The notes under the pieces were generated by a model. The model had not been told where the DNA came from. It did no database searches and was given only the letters and a program-made list of their open reading frames with translations. Shown in pieces: positions 1 through 5,556 of a stretch of DNA of 5,556 nt. This DNA is from Acidobacteriota bacterium (GTDB taxonomy: Bacteria; Acidobacteriota; Polarisedimenticolia; J045), in NCBI GenBank assembly GCA_027064265.1, contig JAMOQA010000575.1, forward strand, positions 1 through 5,556. The letters run 5' to 3'. Each line of letters begins with the position of its first letter. Positions within the stretch are counted from its first letter, which is position 1. The translations under genes and the position numbers were made by a program.

Positions 1-361
1 GGAGGAGCCGCACGGAGACTCCGTACCCCGTCCCGGAGGGCTTCTGGACGAACTCGAGGGCCCCCGCCTCGAGGGCGCGCACCGTCAGGTCCGCTCCTTC
101 CCCCTCCCCGCTCGACACCATGATCGCCGCCACCTCGGGCCACCGCTTCTTCATCTCGGCGAGCAGCTCGAGGCCGGTCATCCCCGGCATGTGGTGGTCG
201 ACGAGGGCCGCGTCGAACGGCCGGGACTCCAGTTCCCGGATCGCCTGTTTCCCGTCGTTGGCGGTGACGACCTCCTCCACCCCGGGCAACTTCCGGGCCA
301 CCTCCGCCAGGATGCGCCGGTAGATCAGGCTGTCGTCGACGACGAGGATCCTCAGGCCCAT
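1..361 (-). CDS. cheB: Probable CheB-type chemotaxis response regulator, receiver domain (3' end cut by window edge)
   Basis: Read from ATG 361-359 the frame is open to the left edge, giving 120 residues of one receiver domain. It starts MGLRILVVDDS, with the acidic pair D9/D10. The phospho-acceptor is D55 in VDHHMPGMTG, the switch Ser is S83 and the conserved Lys is K107. The stretch RALEAGALEFVQKPSG at the end is typical of CheB receivers (Ala-Leu-Glu-x-Gly-Ala then Phe-Val-x-Lys-Pro-Ser-Gly) and unlike CheY, which usually has KPF there. In CheB, phosphorylation by CheA activates a C-terminal methylesterase that demethylates MCP glutamates; that domain would lie left of the window and is not seen. 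The gene follows mcp by 28 bases. A start is supported by GGGGAGG (373-367) five bases upstream. The residues after D55 (HH) differ from the usual CheB DVEMP. A stand-alone CheB-like receiver is the main alternative. Confidence 0.72.
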   Translation of the reverse strand, partial: MGLRILVVDDSLIYRRILAEVARKLPGVEEVVTANDGKQAIRELESRPFDAALVDHHMPGMTGLELLAEMKKRWPEVAAIMVSSGEGEGADLTVRALEAGALEFVQKPSGTGYGVSVRLL

Positions 362-373
362 CGTTCCCTCCCC
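362..373 (-). promoter_or_regulatory. Ribosome binding site of the cheB-like gene
   Basis: On the minus strand the bases GGGGAGGGAACG directly precede the ATG. The GGAGG core (371-367) lies five bases from the start codon, which supports this start over any internal one. The gap to the mcp stop is 28 bases and shows no terminator-like hairpin followed by T residues, so co-transcription with mcp is expected. Confidence 0.65.
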
Positions 374-389
374 GCGGCGGGTCGCCGGC

Positions 390-2162
390 TCACAGCCGGA
401 ACTGCCCGACGACCTCGATCAACTGCGCGGACAGGCTCTCCAGCTCCCCGGCGCTGGTCCGGATCTGCCCGGCGTGGCCGCTGGTTCCCTCCGCCGACCG
501 CTTGATCCCCTCGATGTTCTTCGCGATCTCCTGCGTTCCCGAGGCGGCCTCGGAGATGTTCCGGGCGATCTCGCCGGCCGCCTGGCTCGCCGCCTGGACC
601 GACTGGGAGATCTCGGAGATCGTCGCCGACTGCTCCTCGACCGCCGAGGCGATCGTCCGGGCGATGTCCGACACCTCGGTGATCACCGCGGCGATCTCCC
701 CCGTCGCCTCCGCTGCCACGCTGGTGCTCTGCTGCATCTCCTCGATCTGGCGGCTGATCTCCTCGGTGGCCTGCGACGTCTGGCGCGCCAGCTCCTTGAC
801 CTCGTTCGCGACCACGGCGAATCCCTTGCCCGCCTCGCCGGCGGACGCCGCCTCGATCGTGGCGTTCAGCGCGAGGAGGTTCGTCTGGTCGGCGATGTCG
901 TTGATCACGTCCAGGACCTTGCCGATCTTCCGGGAGGCCTCGCGAAGCTTCTCCATCACCTCGGCGGTCTGGCTGGCCTGGCGCTCCGCGTGTGCCGCGA
1001 TCTCGGACTCCCGCTGGCAGTTCCGGGAGATCTCGCCGACCGTCTCGGTCATCTCCTCGGCAGCTGTGGCCACCGAATCGAGCATCGCCGACGTGTCGGT
1101 GGCGTTCCCGGCGATCCCGGCGATCGTCTGGGAGAGCTCCTCGCCGGCCGCGGCCACCGTGACGGCCGCCTCGCTGACCTGGGCCGACTCCTCGGCGAGG
1201 GTGTTCGCCTGGGCGGTCAGCTCCTCGGAGGCCCCGGCGAGGAAGCCACTGTCCTCGCGGATCTTGCCCAGCAGGTCGCGGAGGGAGTCCTTCATCCGGC
1301 GGAGGGCGGCGGCCAGCTGGCCCAGCTCGTCCACCGAGTCGACCTCGAGCTCCGTCGCCAGGTCCCCGGACGCCACCGCGTCCGCATAGGCCACGGTCCG
1401 GGCGAGGGGCCGAACGAGCATCCGCTGCAGGGCCCAGAGCATCAGGGCGGCCCCCAGCACGATGCCGACGATGCCGACCCCGATCGCCTTGCGCATCGCG
1501 GCGGCGAAGGCGGCGTCCGCCTCGTCGAGGGAGAGCACGAGCTCGAAGGCGCCATGCACCTCGCCCTCCTTCCAGTCCTCCATCCGGGAACCGGTGGGAT
1601 CCATCCCGTCCTGGTTCCCCCACCAGGCGGCCGACATCGCCGGGTCCCCGTGACAGTAGAGGCAGGTCTTCGAGAGCCGGACCGGCCGGAAGTAGCGCAC
1701 CGCGTTCTTCTCCCGGTCGACCACCCAGTACTCGCTGGCCTTCCCCTGCTGGAAGGTCTTCAGCACCTTCGCCTCGAGCTCGTCCGGCTCGTTCTCCGGG
1801 CGGCGCGGCGAGAACTTCGGCGTCCTGAAGGTGTATCCCGCCTCCTGCGCGTTCCGGGCGAGGGACTTCATCGAGGAGACGACCGGGACCGCCGCCAGGA
1901 CCTTGTCCATCTCTCCGGCCCTGGCCCACTCCCGGAGCTGGTCCAGGGAGAAGACGCCGAGGGCCCACTTCTGCTCCATCTCCTCGCGGGCCCCCTCGCC
2001 GGTCATCAGGATGCCCCGCGCCTTCTCCACGGCGGTCCTCCGGGCCTGCTCGCGGGCATGTCCCGCGTACAGCGCGAGGAGCACCCCCACGAGGAGCGTG
2101 GGGATCAGGATGCCGAGCACGGTGATCTTCGCCCGGATCGTCATCGCCTGCTTCAGCGCCAT
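390..2162 (-). CDS. Methyl-accepting chemotaxis protein with a haem c (CXXCH) Tll0287/DUF3365-like sensor domain
   Basis: This is a 590-residue transmembrane chemoreceptor. Residues 13-34 form the first membrane helix and 226-245 the second. The region between them (about 35-225) is extracytoplasmic and resembles the Tll0287-like (DUF3365) family: EYWVVD at 144-149, VRYFRPVRLSKTC at 155-167, then CLYCH at 167-171 and KEGEVHGAFEL at 198-208. CXXCH is the covalent attachment motif for c-type haem, and these are the only two Cys of the sensor, so the ligand or cue is probably redox state or a diatomic gas (inference). A HAMP domain follows (about 246-300), then the signalling hairpin with the conserved tip DQTNLLALNATIEAASAGE (425-443) and GFAVVANEV (447-455). 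Glu pairs at 341-342, 369-370 and 509-510 fit the methylation-site pattern. About 137 residues separate HAMP and tip, longer arms than in the enterobacterial 36-heptad class (rough count). The protein ends VGQFRL, with no NWETF-type tether for CheR/CheB. It lies 21 bases after cheW. Confidence 0.95.
   Translation of the reverse strand: MALKQAMTIRAKITVLGILIPTLLVGVLLALYAGHAREQARRTAVEKARGILMTGEGAREEMEQKWALGVFSLDQLREWARAGEMDKVLAAVPVVSSMKSLARNAQEAGYTFRTPKFSPRRPENEPDELEAKVLKTFQQGKASEYWVVDREKNAVRYFRPVRLSKTCLYCHGDPAMSAAWWGNQDGMDPTGSRMEDWKEGEVHGAFELVLSLDEADAAFAAAMRKAIGVGIVGIVLGAALMLWALQRMLVRPLARTVAYADAVASGDLATELEVDSVDELGQLAAALRRMKDSLRDLLGKIREDSGFLAGASEELTAQANTLAEESAQVSEAAVTVAAAGEELSQTIAGIAGNATDTSAMLDSVATAAEEMTETVGEISRNCQRESEIAAHAERQASQTAEVMEKLREASRKIGKVLDVINDIADQTNLLALNATIEAASAGEAGKGFAVVANEVKELARQTSQATEEISRQIEEMQQSTSVAAEATGEIAAVITEVSDIARTIASAVEEQSATISEISQSVQAASQAAGEIARNISEAASGTQEIAKNIEGIKRSAEGTSGHAGQIRTSAGELESLSAQLIEVVGQFRL
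1650..1664 (-). other. Haem c attachment motif (Cys-Leu-Tyr-Cys-His) in the MCP sensor domain
   Basis: These 15 bases read TGC CTC TAC TGT CAC on the minus strand, residues 167-171 of the MCP. The motif is followed by GDP, and CHGDP is a common context in haem c proteins. It lies between the two predicted membrane helices, so it would face the compartment where cytochrome c maturation attaches haem. That haem is actually bound is inferred from the motif and the family resemblance. Confidence 0.8.
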
Positions 2163-2175
2163 CGTTCTTTCTCCC
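2163..2175 (-). promoter_or_regulatory. Ribosome binding site of mcp
   Basis: GGGAGAAAGAACG precedes the ATG on the minus strand. The GGAG core (2174-2171) lies eight bases from the start codon. It fills most of the 21-base gap after the cheW stop and supports the start at MALKQAM rather than the in-frame Met seven codons in. Confidence 0.65.
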
Positions 2176-2183
2176 GCGGCCGC

Positions 2184-2693
2184 TCAGGCCGTCGCCTGGG
2201 CCGCCACGCCGCGGCCCGCCACCCGCTCCAGCACCCGCTCCACCCGGAGCAGGAGCAGGAGGCGTTCGTCCAGCTTGCACACTCCCTGCAGGAACTCCCC
2301 GGAGATCCCTCCCGCGTTCGCCGGCGGCGACTCGATCGCCCCCTCGTCGGCGGAGACGACGTCGCCGATCCTCTCGACCAGGAGGCCCACCGGGTCGGGG
2401 CCGGGGCGATCCTCCAGGAGACCGTCCCGGAGCGCGTTCTCCACGTCGTCCCGGGTCTTCAGGATGATGCAGCGCGTCCCCGGGCCGATGCGCGCCGGGG
2501 AGAGGCCCAGGAGCATCGCCAGGTCGAGGACCGTGATGATCTGGCCGCGCAGGTTCAGCAGGCCCCGCACGCCGGGAGGCACGTCCTCGAGTGGCGTGAA
2601 GTCCACCTGGCGGATGATCTCCCGCACGAGGAGGATCTCCACCCCGAGCAGGTCCTCGCCGACCTGGAACGTCGCGAACTGCCGCTCACGCAT
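2184..2693 (-). CDS. cheW: Chemotaxis coupling protein CheW
   Basis: This 169-residue cytoplasmic protein is a single CheW domain. CheW bridges the MCP hairpin tip and the P5 domain of CheA to form signalling arrays. Residues 5-23 (QFATFQVGEDLLGVEILLV) match the opening strands of the family. The hallmark VRGLLNLRGQIITVLDL is at 42-58, where R49-G50 is the conserved Arg-Gly of the receptor/kinase interface. The second subdomain contains VGLLVERIGDVV (102-113) and the closing motif GVCKLDERLLLLLRVERVL (137-155). The length is typical, with a short Ala-rich tail. Its start overlaps the last eight bases of cheA (ATGCGTGA), so translation is probably coupled to cheA and keeps the two products in proportion. 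An SD sequence lies inside the cheA 3' end. It is clearly separate from the CheW-like domains fused within CheA. Confidence 0.95.
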   Translation of the reverse strand: MRERQFATFQVGEDLLGVEILLVREIIRQVDFTPLEDVPPGVRGLLNLRGQIITVLDLAMLLGLSPARIGPGTRCIILKTRDDVENALRDGLLEDRPGPDPVGLLVERIGDVVSADEGAIESPPANAGGISGEFLQGVCKLDERLLLLLRVERVLERVAGRGVAAQATA

Positions 2694-4971
2694 GGACCGT
2701 CCTCCCGCTGAGCACGTTCCGGATCGCCGTCCCCAGCGCCTCCCGGTCGAGCTTCGTCTCCCAGCCGTCGACGCCGGCCGCCTCTCCCTCGGCGCGGGCC
2801 TTCGGGTTGTCCCCGAGGGCGGTCAGGGCGATCACCGGAAGGCTCCGCAGCTTCGCGTCCTGCCGGATCCGACGGGTCAGCTCGTACCCGTTCATCCCGG
2901 GCATCTCGATGTCGGTGACCAGCAGGTCGTAGGAACGCCCCTGGAGGAGCTGCCAGGCCTCTTCGCCGTCGTTCGCCACGTCCACCGACGCACCGAATCC
3001 CTCGAGGTACCGCCGCACGACCTCCCGGAAGAACGGCGTGTCCTCGGCGAGGAGCACCTTCCGGCCGGTGAGGAGCTCGGTGGTTCCCGCCTCGCCCCCG
3101 AACAGCTCGGGATCCGCGAGTTCGAACAGGCCGTAGATGTCGAGGAAGATCACCATCCTCCCGTCGATCACGGCCGAGCCGAGGATCCCGGGACCGCGGA
3201 GGGTCTCCTGGTCGACGTCCACCTTGGCCCGGATCACGTCCTCGAAGTCGGTGGCGACGATTCCCATCGTGTGTCTCACCAGCTTCGGGACGATCACGTA
3301 GAGCGCCTCGGGCTCCCTCTCGGGCGCGTTGACGGGCAGGTACTCGTGGAGCCGGACGAGGCGGAGCGACCGGTCCGGGTAGCGCAGGTACTCGACACCG
3401 CCCACCCGGTCGATCTCCTCCCGGGAGATCCGCTCGATCCGCGCCACCAGGCCCAGGTTGATGGCGAACACCTGGTCCGGGTGATTGCGGAACAGGAGCA
3501 GCGACTGGGTCTCCGTCTGCTCCAGGCGCGCCTGCCGCTCCTCCTGGGCGGTCGGTCCCGCCTCGGCCTCGCCGAACCTGAGACCGGCCTTCTCCGCGAT
3601 GCCCGAGACGTCGAGGATCATCGCCACGCGCCCGTCGCCCATGATCGTCGCCCCCGCGTAGCAGCGGGAGTCCTTGAGGTAGACCGGGAGCGGCTTGACG
3701 ACGATCTCCTCGCTGTCGAGCACCTCGTCGACGACCAGGCCGTAACGGTGCGGTCCGACCTTCAGGACGAGCACCTGCACGGCCTTCTGCTTCTCCCCCT
3801 CGCCCTCGGCCTCGGCGGTCGGCGCCTCCATGCCGAGCTGCTCGCGCAGGCGGACGATCGGGAGGAGGCGTCCCCGGAGGCGCATCACCTCCGCCCCGTG
3901 CACCTGCTCGAGGCGCCGGGTCGGGTCGCCGGCCCGCAGGCGGACCAGCTCCTCGAGGCTGACCTGGGGCACCGCGTAGCGCCGGCCCCCGACGGTGACG
4001 ACCAGGGACGGGATGATCGCGAGGGTCAGGGGCAGCTTGAGGACCACGGTCGTGCCCTGGCCCGGCCGGCTCTCGACCTCGATCTGGCCCCCGAGGGACT
4101 CGACGTTGTTGCGGACGACGTCCATCCCGACGCCCCGTCCCGAGACGTCGGTCACCTTCTCCGCCGTGGAGAAGCCGGGGGCGAAGATCAGCATCACCGC
4201 CTCCCGGTCATCCATCGCCTGGGCCTGCTGCGGGGTGATCAGGCCGCGCTCCACCGCCTTGGCCTTGACCTTCTCCACGTCGATCCCGCGGCCATCGTCC
4301 TCGATCAGGATGTTGACCTGGCCGCCCTCGTGGAACGCCGCGATCCGCAGCCGGCCGGTGCGCGGCTTCCCCGCGCGCTCCCGCTCGTCCGGCGGCTCGA
4401 TGCCGTGGTCGGCGGCGTTGCGCAGGAGGTGGGTCATCGGGTCGCCGAGGGCCTCGATGATCGACTTGTCCAGCTCGACCTCGCTCCCCTCGATCTCGAC
4501 CTCGATCTCCTTGCCGGTCTTCCGGCAGAGCTCCCGGATGACCCGGGGGAACTTCCCGAACACCGTCCCCAGGGTCTGCATGCGGGTGCGCATGATGTTT
4601 TCCTGGAGCTCGGTGGTGACGGTGTCGACGTTTCCCATCGACGTCCCGATCCCGGGCATGTCGTGGAGCCGCCGGCTGAAGACCTGGTCGAAGAGCGCGC
4701 CGATCCGCTCCATCTCGCCGTCGAGGCACCCCCGGGTCTTCTCGTCGATCGCGCCCCGCTCCGCCGCCTTCGCCAGCTGGTCCCGGGCGTGGGCGAGGGC
4801 CTCGTGAAGCCCCTTGACGGCGCCTTCTCCCCCGAGCACCTCGCCGAGGCGGCGGCCGAGGGCCTGCATCATCTGGTTGCGGGCGAGGACCAGCTCGCCG
4901 GCCAGGTTCATCAGGCGGTCGAGCAGCTCGACCTTGACGCGCAGGGTCTCCGAGGCGTGGACCTTGCGCGC
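2686..4971 (-). CDS. cheA: Chemotaxis histidine kinase CheA, main part (P3-P4-P5, second CheW-like domain, receiver) after an apparent frameshift
   Basis: This frame carries most of a hybrid CheA. Residues are numbered from the first in-frame ATG (4911-4909), but the conserved P3 start TLRVKVELLDRL lies upstream of that Met, so the real protein enters this frame near 4971 from the HPt part. P3 dimerisation helices cover up to about residue 75. The P4 ATPase has the N box HLLRNAADHGIEPPDER (161-177), G1 box DDGRGID (205-211), FAPGFST (243-249) and G2 box GRGVGMDVV (258-266). P5, the CheW-like coupling domain, is about 297-440. A second, diverged CheW-like region is about 465-600. A receiver domain follows at 617-735, with E623/D624, phospho-acceptor D667 (VTDIEMPGM), T697 and K720. 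ATPase and receiver residues are intact, so the part is under coding constraint. It ends TVHA and its TGA overlaps the cheW start. With the HPt part, at least 956 residues would be encoded. The fused receiver may act as a phosphate sink or autoregulator (inference). Confidence 0.93.
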   Translation of the reverse strand, partial: ARKVHASETLRVKVELLDRLMNLAGELVLARNQMMQALGRRLGEVLGGEGAVKGLHEALAHARDQLAKAAERGAIDEKTRGCLDGEMERIGALFDQVFSRRLHDMPGIGTSMGNVDTVTTELQENIMRTRMQTLGTVFGKFPRVIRELCRKTGKEIEVEIEGSEVELDKSIIEALGDPMTHLLRNAADHGIEPPDERERAGKPRTGRLRIAAFHEGGQVNILIEDDGRGIDVEKVKAKAVERGLITPQQAQAMDDREAVMLIFAPGFSTAEKVTDVSGRGVGMDVVRNNVESLGGQIEVESRPGQGTTVVLKLPLTLAIIPSLVVTVGGRRYAVPQVSLEELVRLRAGDPTRRLEQVHGAEVMRLRGRLLPIVRLREQLGMEAPTAEAEGEGEKQKAVQVLVLKVGPHRYGLVVDEVLDSEEIVVKPLPVYLKDSRCYAGATIMGDGRVAMILDVSGIAEKAGLRFGEAEAGPTAQEERQARLEQTETQSLLLFRNHPDQVFAINLGLVARIERISREEIDRVGGVEYLRYPDRSLRLVRLHEYLPVNAPEREPEALYVIVPKLVRHTMGIVATDFEDVIRAKVDVDQETLRGPGILGSAVIDGRMVIFLDIYGLFELADPELFGGEAGTTELLTGRKVLLAEDTPFFREVVRRYLEGFGASVDVANDGEEAWQLLQGRSYDLLVTDIEMPGMNGYELTRRIRQDAKLRSLPVIALTALGDNPKARAEGEAAGVDGWETKLDREALGTAIRNVLSGRTVHA
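2700..2706 (-). promoter_or_regulatory. Ribosome binding site of cheW inside the cheA 3' end
   Basis: GGGAGGA on the minus strand, with its GGAGG core at 2705-2701, lies seven bases before the cheW ATG. Because it sits within cheA codons and the genes overlap by eight bases (2686-2693), ribosomes finishing cheA can reinitiate directly on cheW. Confidence 0.6.
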
Positions 4972-5556
4972 CCCGCCGCCTCGCCCGCCGGCCCGCCCGC
5001 GCCGGGAGCGGCCGCGGACGGTGCGGAGGCGGGCTTCCTCGCGGCGTGGTCCGGCTCCGCGGGCTTCGTCTCCGCGGCCGCCGGTTCCGGGGCTCCCGCT
5101 TCCGCGGCGGCATCGGCGGACGCGGCGGCCACCTCCTCCTCGCGGGTCTCCCCGGCCTCCGTGCCCTCCTCGTCCCGGCCGCCCTCCTCTCCCGGCATCT
5201 CCTTCTTCTCGTCCGTCCCCGGCGGCCCCGCCTCCCCCTCGAGGATCCGCCGCAGGCTCTCGACGACCGGAGCCGCGTCCACCTGGTCGGCCCGCTCCAG
5301 GTCCTCGAGCATCTCGCGGACCCGGTCGACCCCGGTGAGGAGCGCGTCGATCATCTCCGGCGTCGCGGCCAGCTCCCCGTCGCGCACCTTCATCAGGACG
5401 CTCTCCATCACGTGGGTGAGCGTCTCGATCGGGCGCACGCCGAAGAAGCCGAAACCTCCCTTGATGCTGTGGATCGCCCGGAACACGCGGTTGACCAGGT
5501 CGGTGGAGACCTGTCCCCCGGCCCGTTCCAGCTCGAGGAGGTCGGGCTCGATCGCC
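4911..5556 (-). CDS. cheA: CheA N-terminal part: HPt (P1) domain and linker; 5' end outside window, 3' end frameshifted
   Basis: The frame is open from the right edge to TGA 4913-4911 (214 residues visible). Residues 1-100 or so form an HPt domain: AIEPDLLELERAGGQV, then RVFRAIHSIKGGFGFFG with the phosphorylated His at codon 5471-5469, then ETLTHVMESVLMKVRDGE. In CheA this His takes phosphate from ATP bound to the P4 domain of the partner subunit and donates it to receiver proteins. An in-frame GTG at 5486 is an internal Val codon of the HPt helix, not a start; the true start is probably a few tens of bases beyond the edge. From about residue 100 the sequence is a charged then Ala/Pro/Gly-rich linker with no recognisable P2 (CheY-binding) domain. 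The last 19 residues (RARSTPRRP and on to the stop) do not look like CheA and result from the frame break at 4971-4974. Without the shift this would be an HPt fragment separated from its kinase. Confidence 0.88.
   Translation of the reverse strand, partial: AIEPDLLELERAGGQVSTDLVNRVFRAIHSIKGGFGFFGVRPIETLTHVMESVLMKVRDGELAATPEMIDALLTGVDRVREMLEDLERADQVDAAPVVESLRRILEGEAGPPGTDEKKEMPGEEGGRDEEGTEAGETREEEVAAASADAAAEAGAPEPAAAETKPAEPDHAARKPASAPSAAAPGAGGPAGEAAGRARSTPRRPCASRSSCSTA
4971..4974 (-). other. Apparent -1 frameshift site in cheA (GGGG run)
   Basis: On the minus strand the HPt frame reads GAG GCG GCG GGG CGC GCA AGG, while the kinase frame reads GCG CGC AAG GTC CAC. Slipping back one base on GGG (4973-4971 to 4974-4972) re-pairs perfectly and gives the continuous protein EAAG-ARKVHASETLRVKV, which fits a CheA linker running into P3. 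One missing G in the run has the same effect. Upstream of here the kinase frame is Arg/Gly-rich, unlike a linker, and downstream the HPt frame is unlike P3, so the break must be close to this point. The cause (sequence error, mutation or programmed slip) cannot be told from one sequence. Confidence 0.7.
4975..5260 (-). other. Low-complexity linker of CheA between P1 and P3
   Basis: About 95 codons here encode a first acidic segment (DEKKEMPGEEGG and EEGTEAGETREEEV) and then an Ala/Pro/Gly-rich segment (APEPAAAETKPAEP, ASAPSAAAPGAGG). No folded P2 domain is recognisable. Such linkers tether the mobile HPt domain to the kinase core. The DNA is made of short repeated G/C-rich motifs on both strands and carries long open frames in several frames that are not genes. 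Confidence 0.7.

Noticed and set aside
362..389. Possible terminator or promoter between mcp and the cheB-like gene
   Set aside because: The 28 bases are G+C-rich with short self-complementary words, but there is no stem followed by a T run on the minus strand and no -10/-35 pair; the SD fills much of the gap.
352..2280. Long minus-strand frame (642 codons) overlapping mcp in another register
   Set aside because: Its translation is almost only Gly, Arg, Pro, Ala and Asp. The mcp frame has full domain structure and an SD, so this is a shadow.
474..2711. Very long open frame on the plus strand (745 codons) opposite mcp and cheW
   Set aside because: It is antisense to two clearly homologous genes. 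Its translation is Leu/Arg/Gly/Asp-rich with no recognisable motif, as expected when a G+C-rich gene is read on its complement.
3995..4807. Plus-strand open frame of 270 codons opposite the CheA ATPase domain
   Set aside because: It is Ser/Arg/Pro-rich and antisense to the conserved N, G1 and G2 boxes; a complement shadow without a supported start.
4971..4980. Programmed -1 frameshift with a classical slippery heptamer
   Set aside because: The bases around GCG GGG CGC do not form X-XXY-YYZ. Only single-tRNA slippage on G-GGG is possible, and I see no clear downstream pseudoknot by eye, so recoding is kept only as a possibility.
4208..5113. Minus-strand frame of 301 codons across the cheA break
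   Set aside because: It is the third frame, neither the HPt nor the kinase frame, and its Arg/Pro/Gly-rich translation has no family resemblance. It cannot be the bridge between the two cheA parts.
5150..5260. Possible P2 (CheY/CheB-binding) domain in the CheA linker
   Set aside because: The translation is acidic and low in hydrophobic residues, without the alternating strands and helices needed for a folded P2 domain.

Overview
The window is very G+C-rich and densely coding. It holds the middle of a chemosensory (che) gene cluster transcribed entirely on the minus strand, so it reads from right to left: cheA (5' end outside the window), cheW, a methyl-accepting chemotaxis protein (mcp), and a CheB-type response regulator whose 3' end runs off the left edge. 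The junctions are an 8-base overlap (cheA/cheW) and gaps of 21 and 28 bases, each start having a good Shine-Dalgarno sequence. This looks like one operon continuing past both edges. No promoter, terminator, RNA gene, insertion sequence or CRISPR array is visible.

Region by region. Bases 4911-5556 encode the HPt (P1) domain of CheA, with the phospho-accepting His in a HSIKGG box, and an Ala/Pro/Glu-rich linker without a recognisable P2 domain. The reading frame then breaks: dimerisation, ATPase, CheW-like and receiver domains continue in a different minus-strand frame (2686-4971). The two frames join cleanly if the ribosome, or a corrected sequence, gains one base at a GGGG run at 4971-4974. 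The kinase is a hybrid type with a second, divergent CheW-like region and a C-terminal receiver. Bases 2184-2693 encode a single-domain CheW. Bases 390-2162 encode a two-transmembrane MCP whose extracytoplasmic domain resembles the Tll0287/DUF3365 family and carries one CXXCH haem c motif. Bases 1-361 encode the receiver domain of a probable CheB.

Working model: the MCP senses a redox, gas or haem-dependent cue outside the cytoplasmic membrane. CheW couples it to CheA, which phosphorylates its own HPt His and passes phosphate to its fused receiver, to the CheB-like regulator and probably to a CheY outside the window. No flagellar, pilus or output gene is visible, so control of motility versus another output cannot be decided here.

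Organism: the G+C-rich genome, a haem c sensor that needs extracytoplasmic cytochrome c maturation, and the hybrid CheA suggest a G+C-rich Gram-negative bacterium of a deltaproteobacterial, myxobacterial, acidobacterial or similar lineage. This is inference only; no marker gene in the window fixes the taxonomy.
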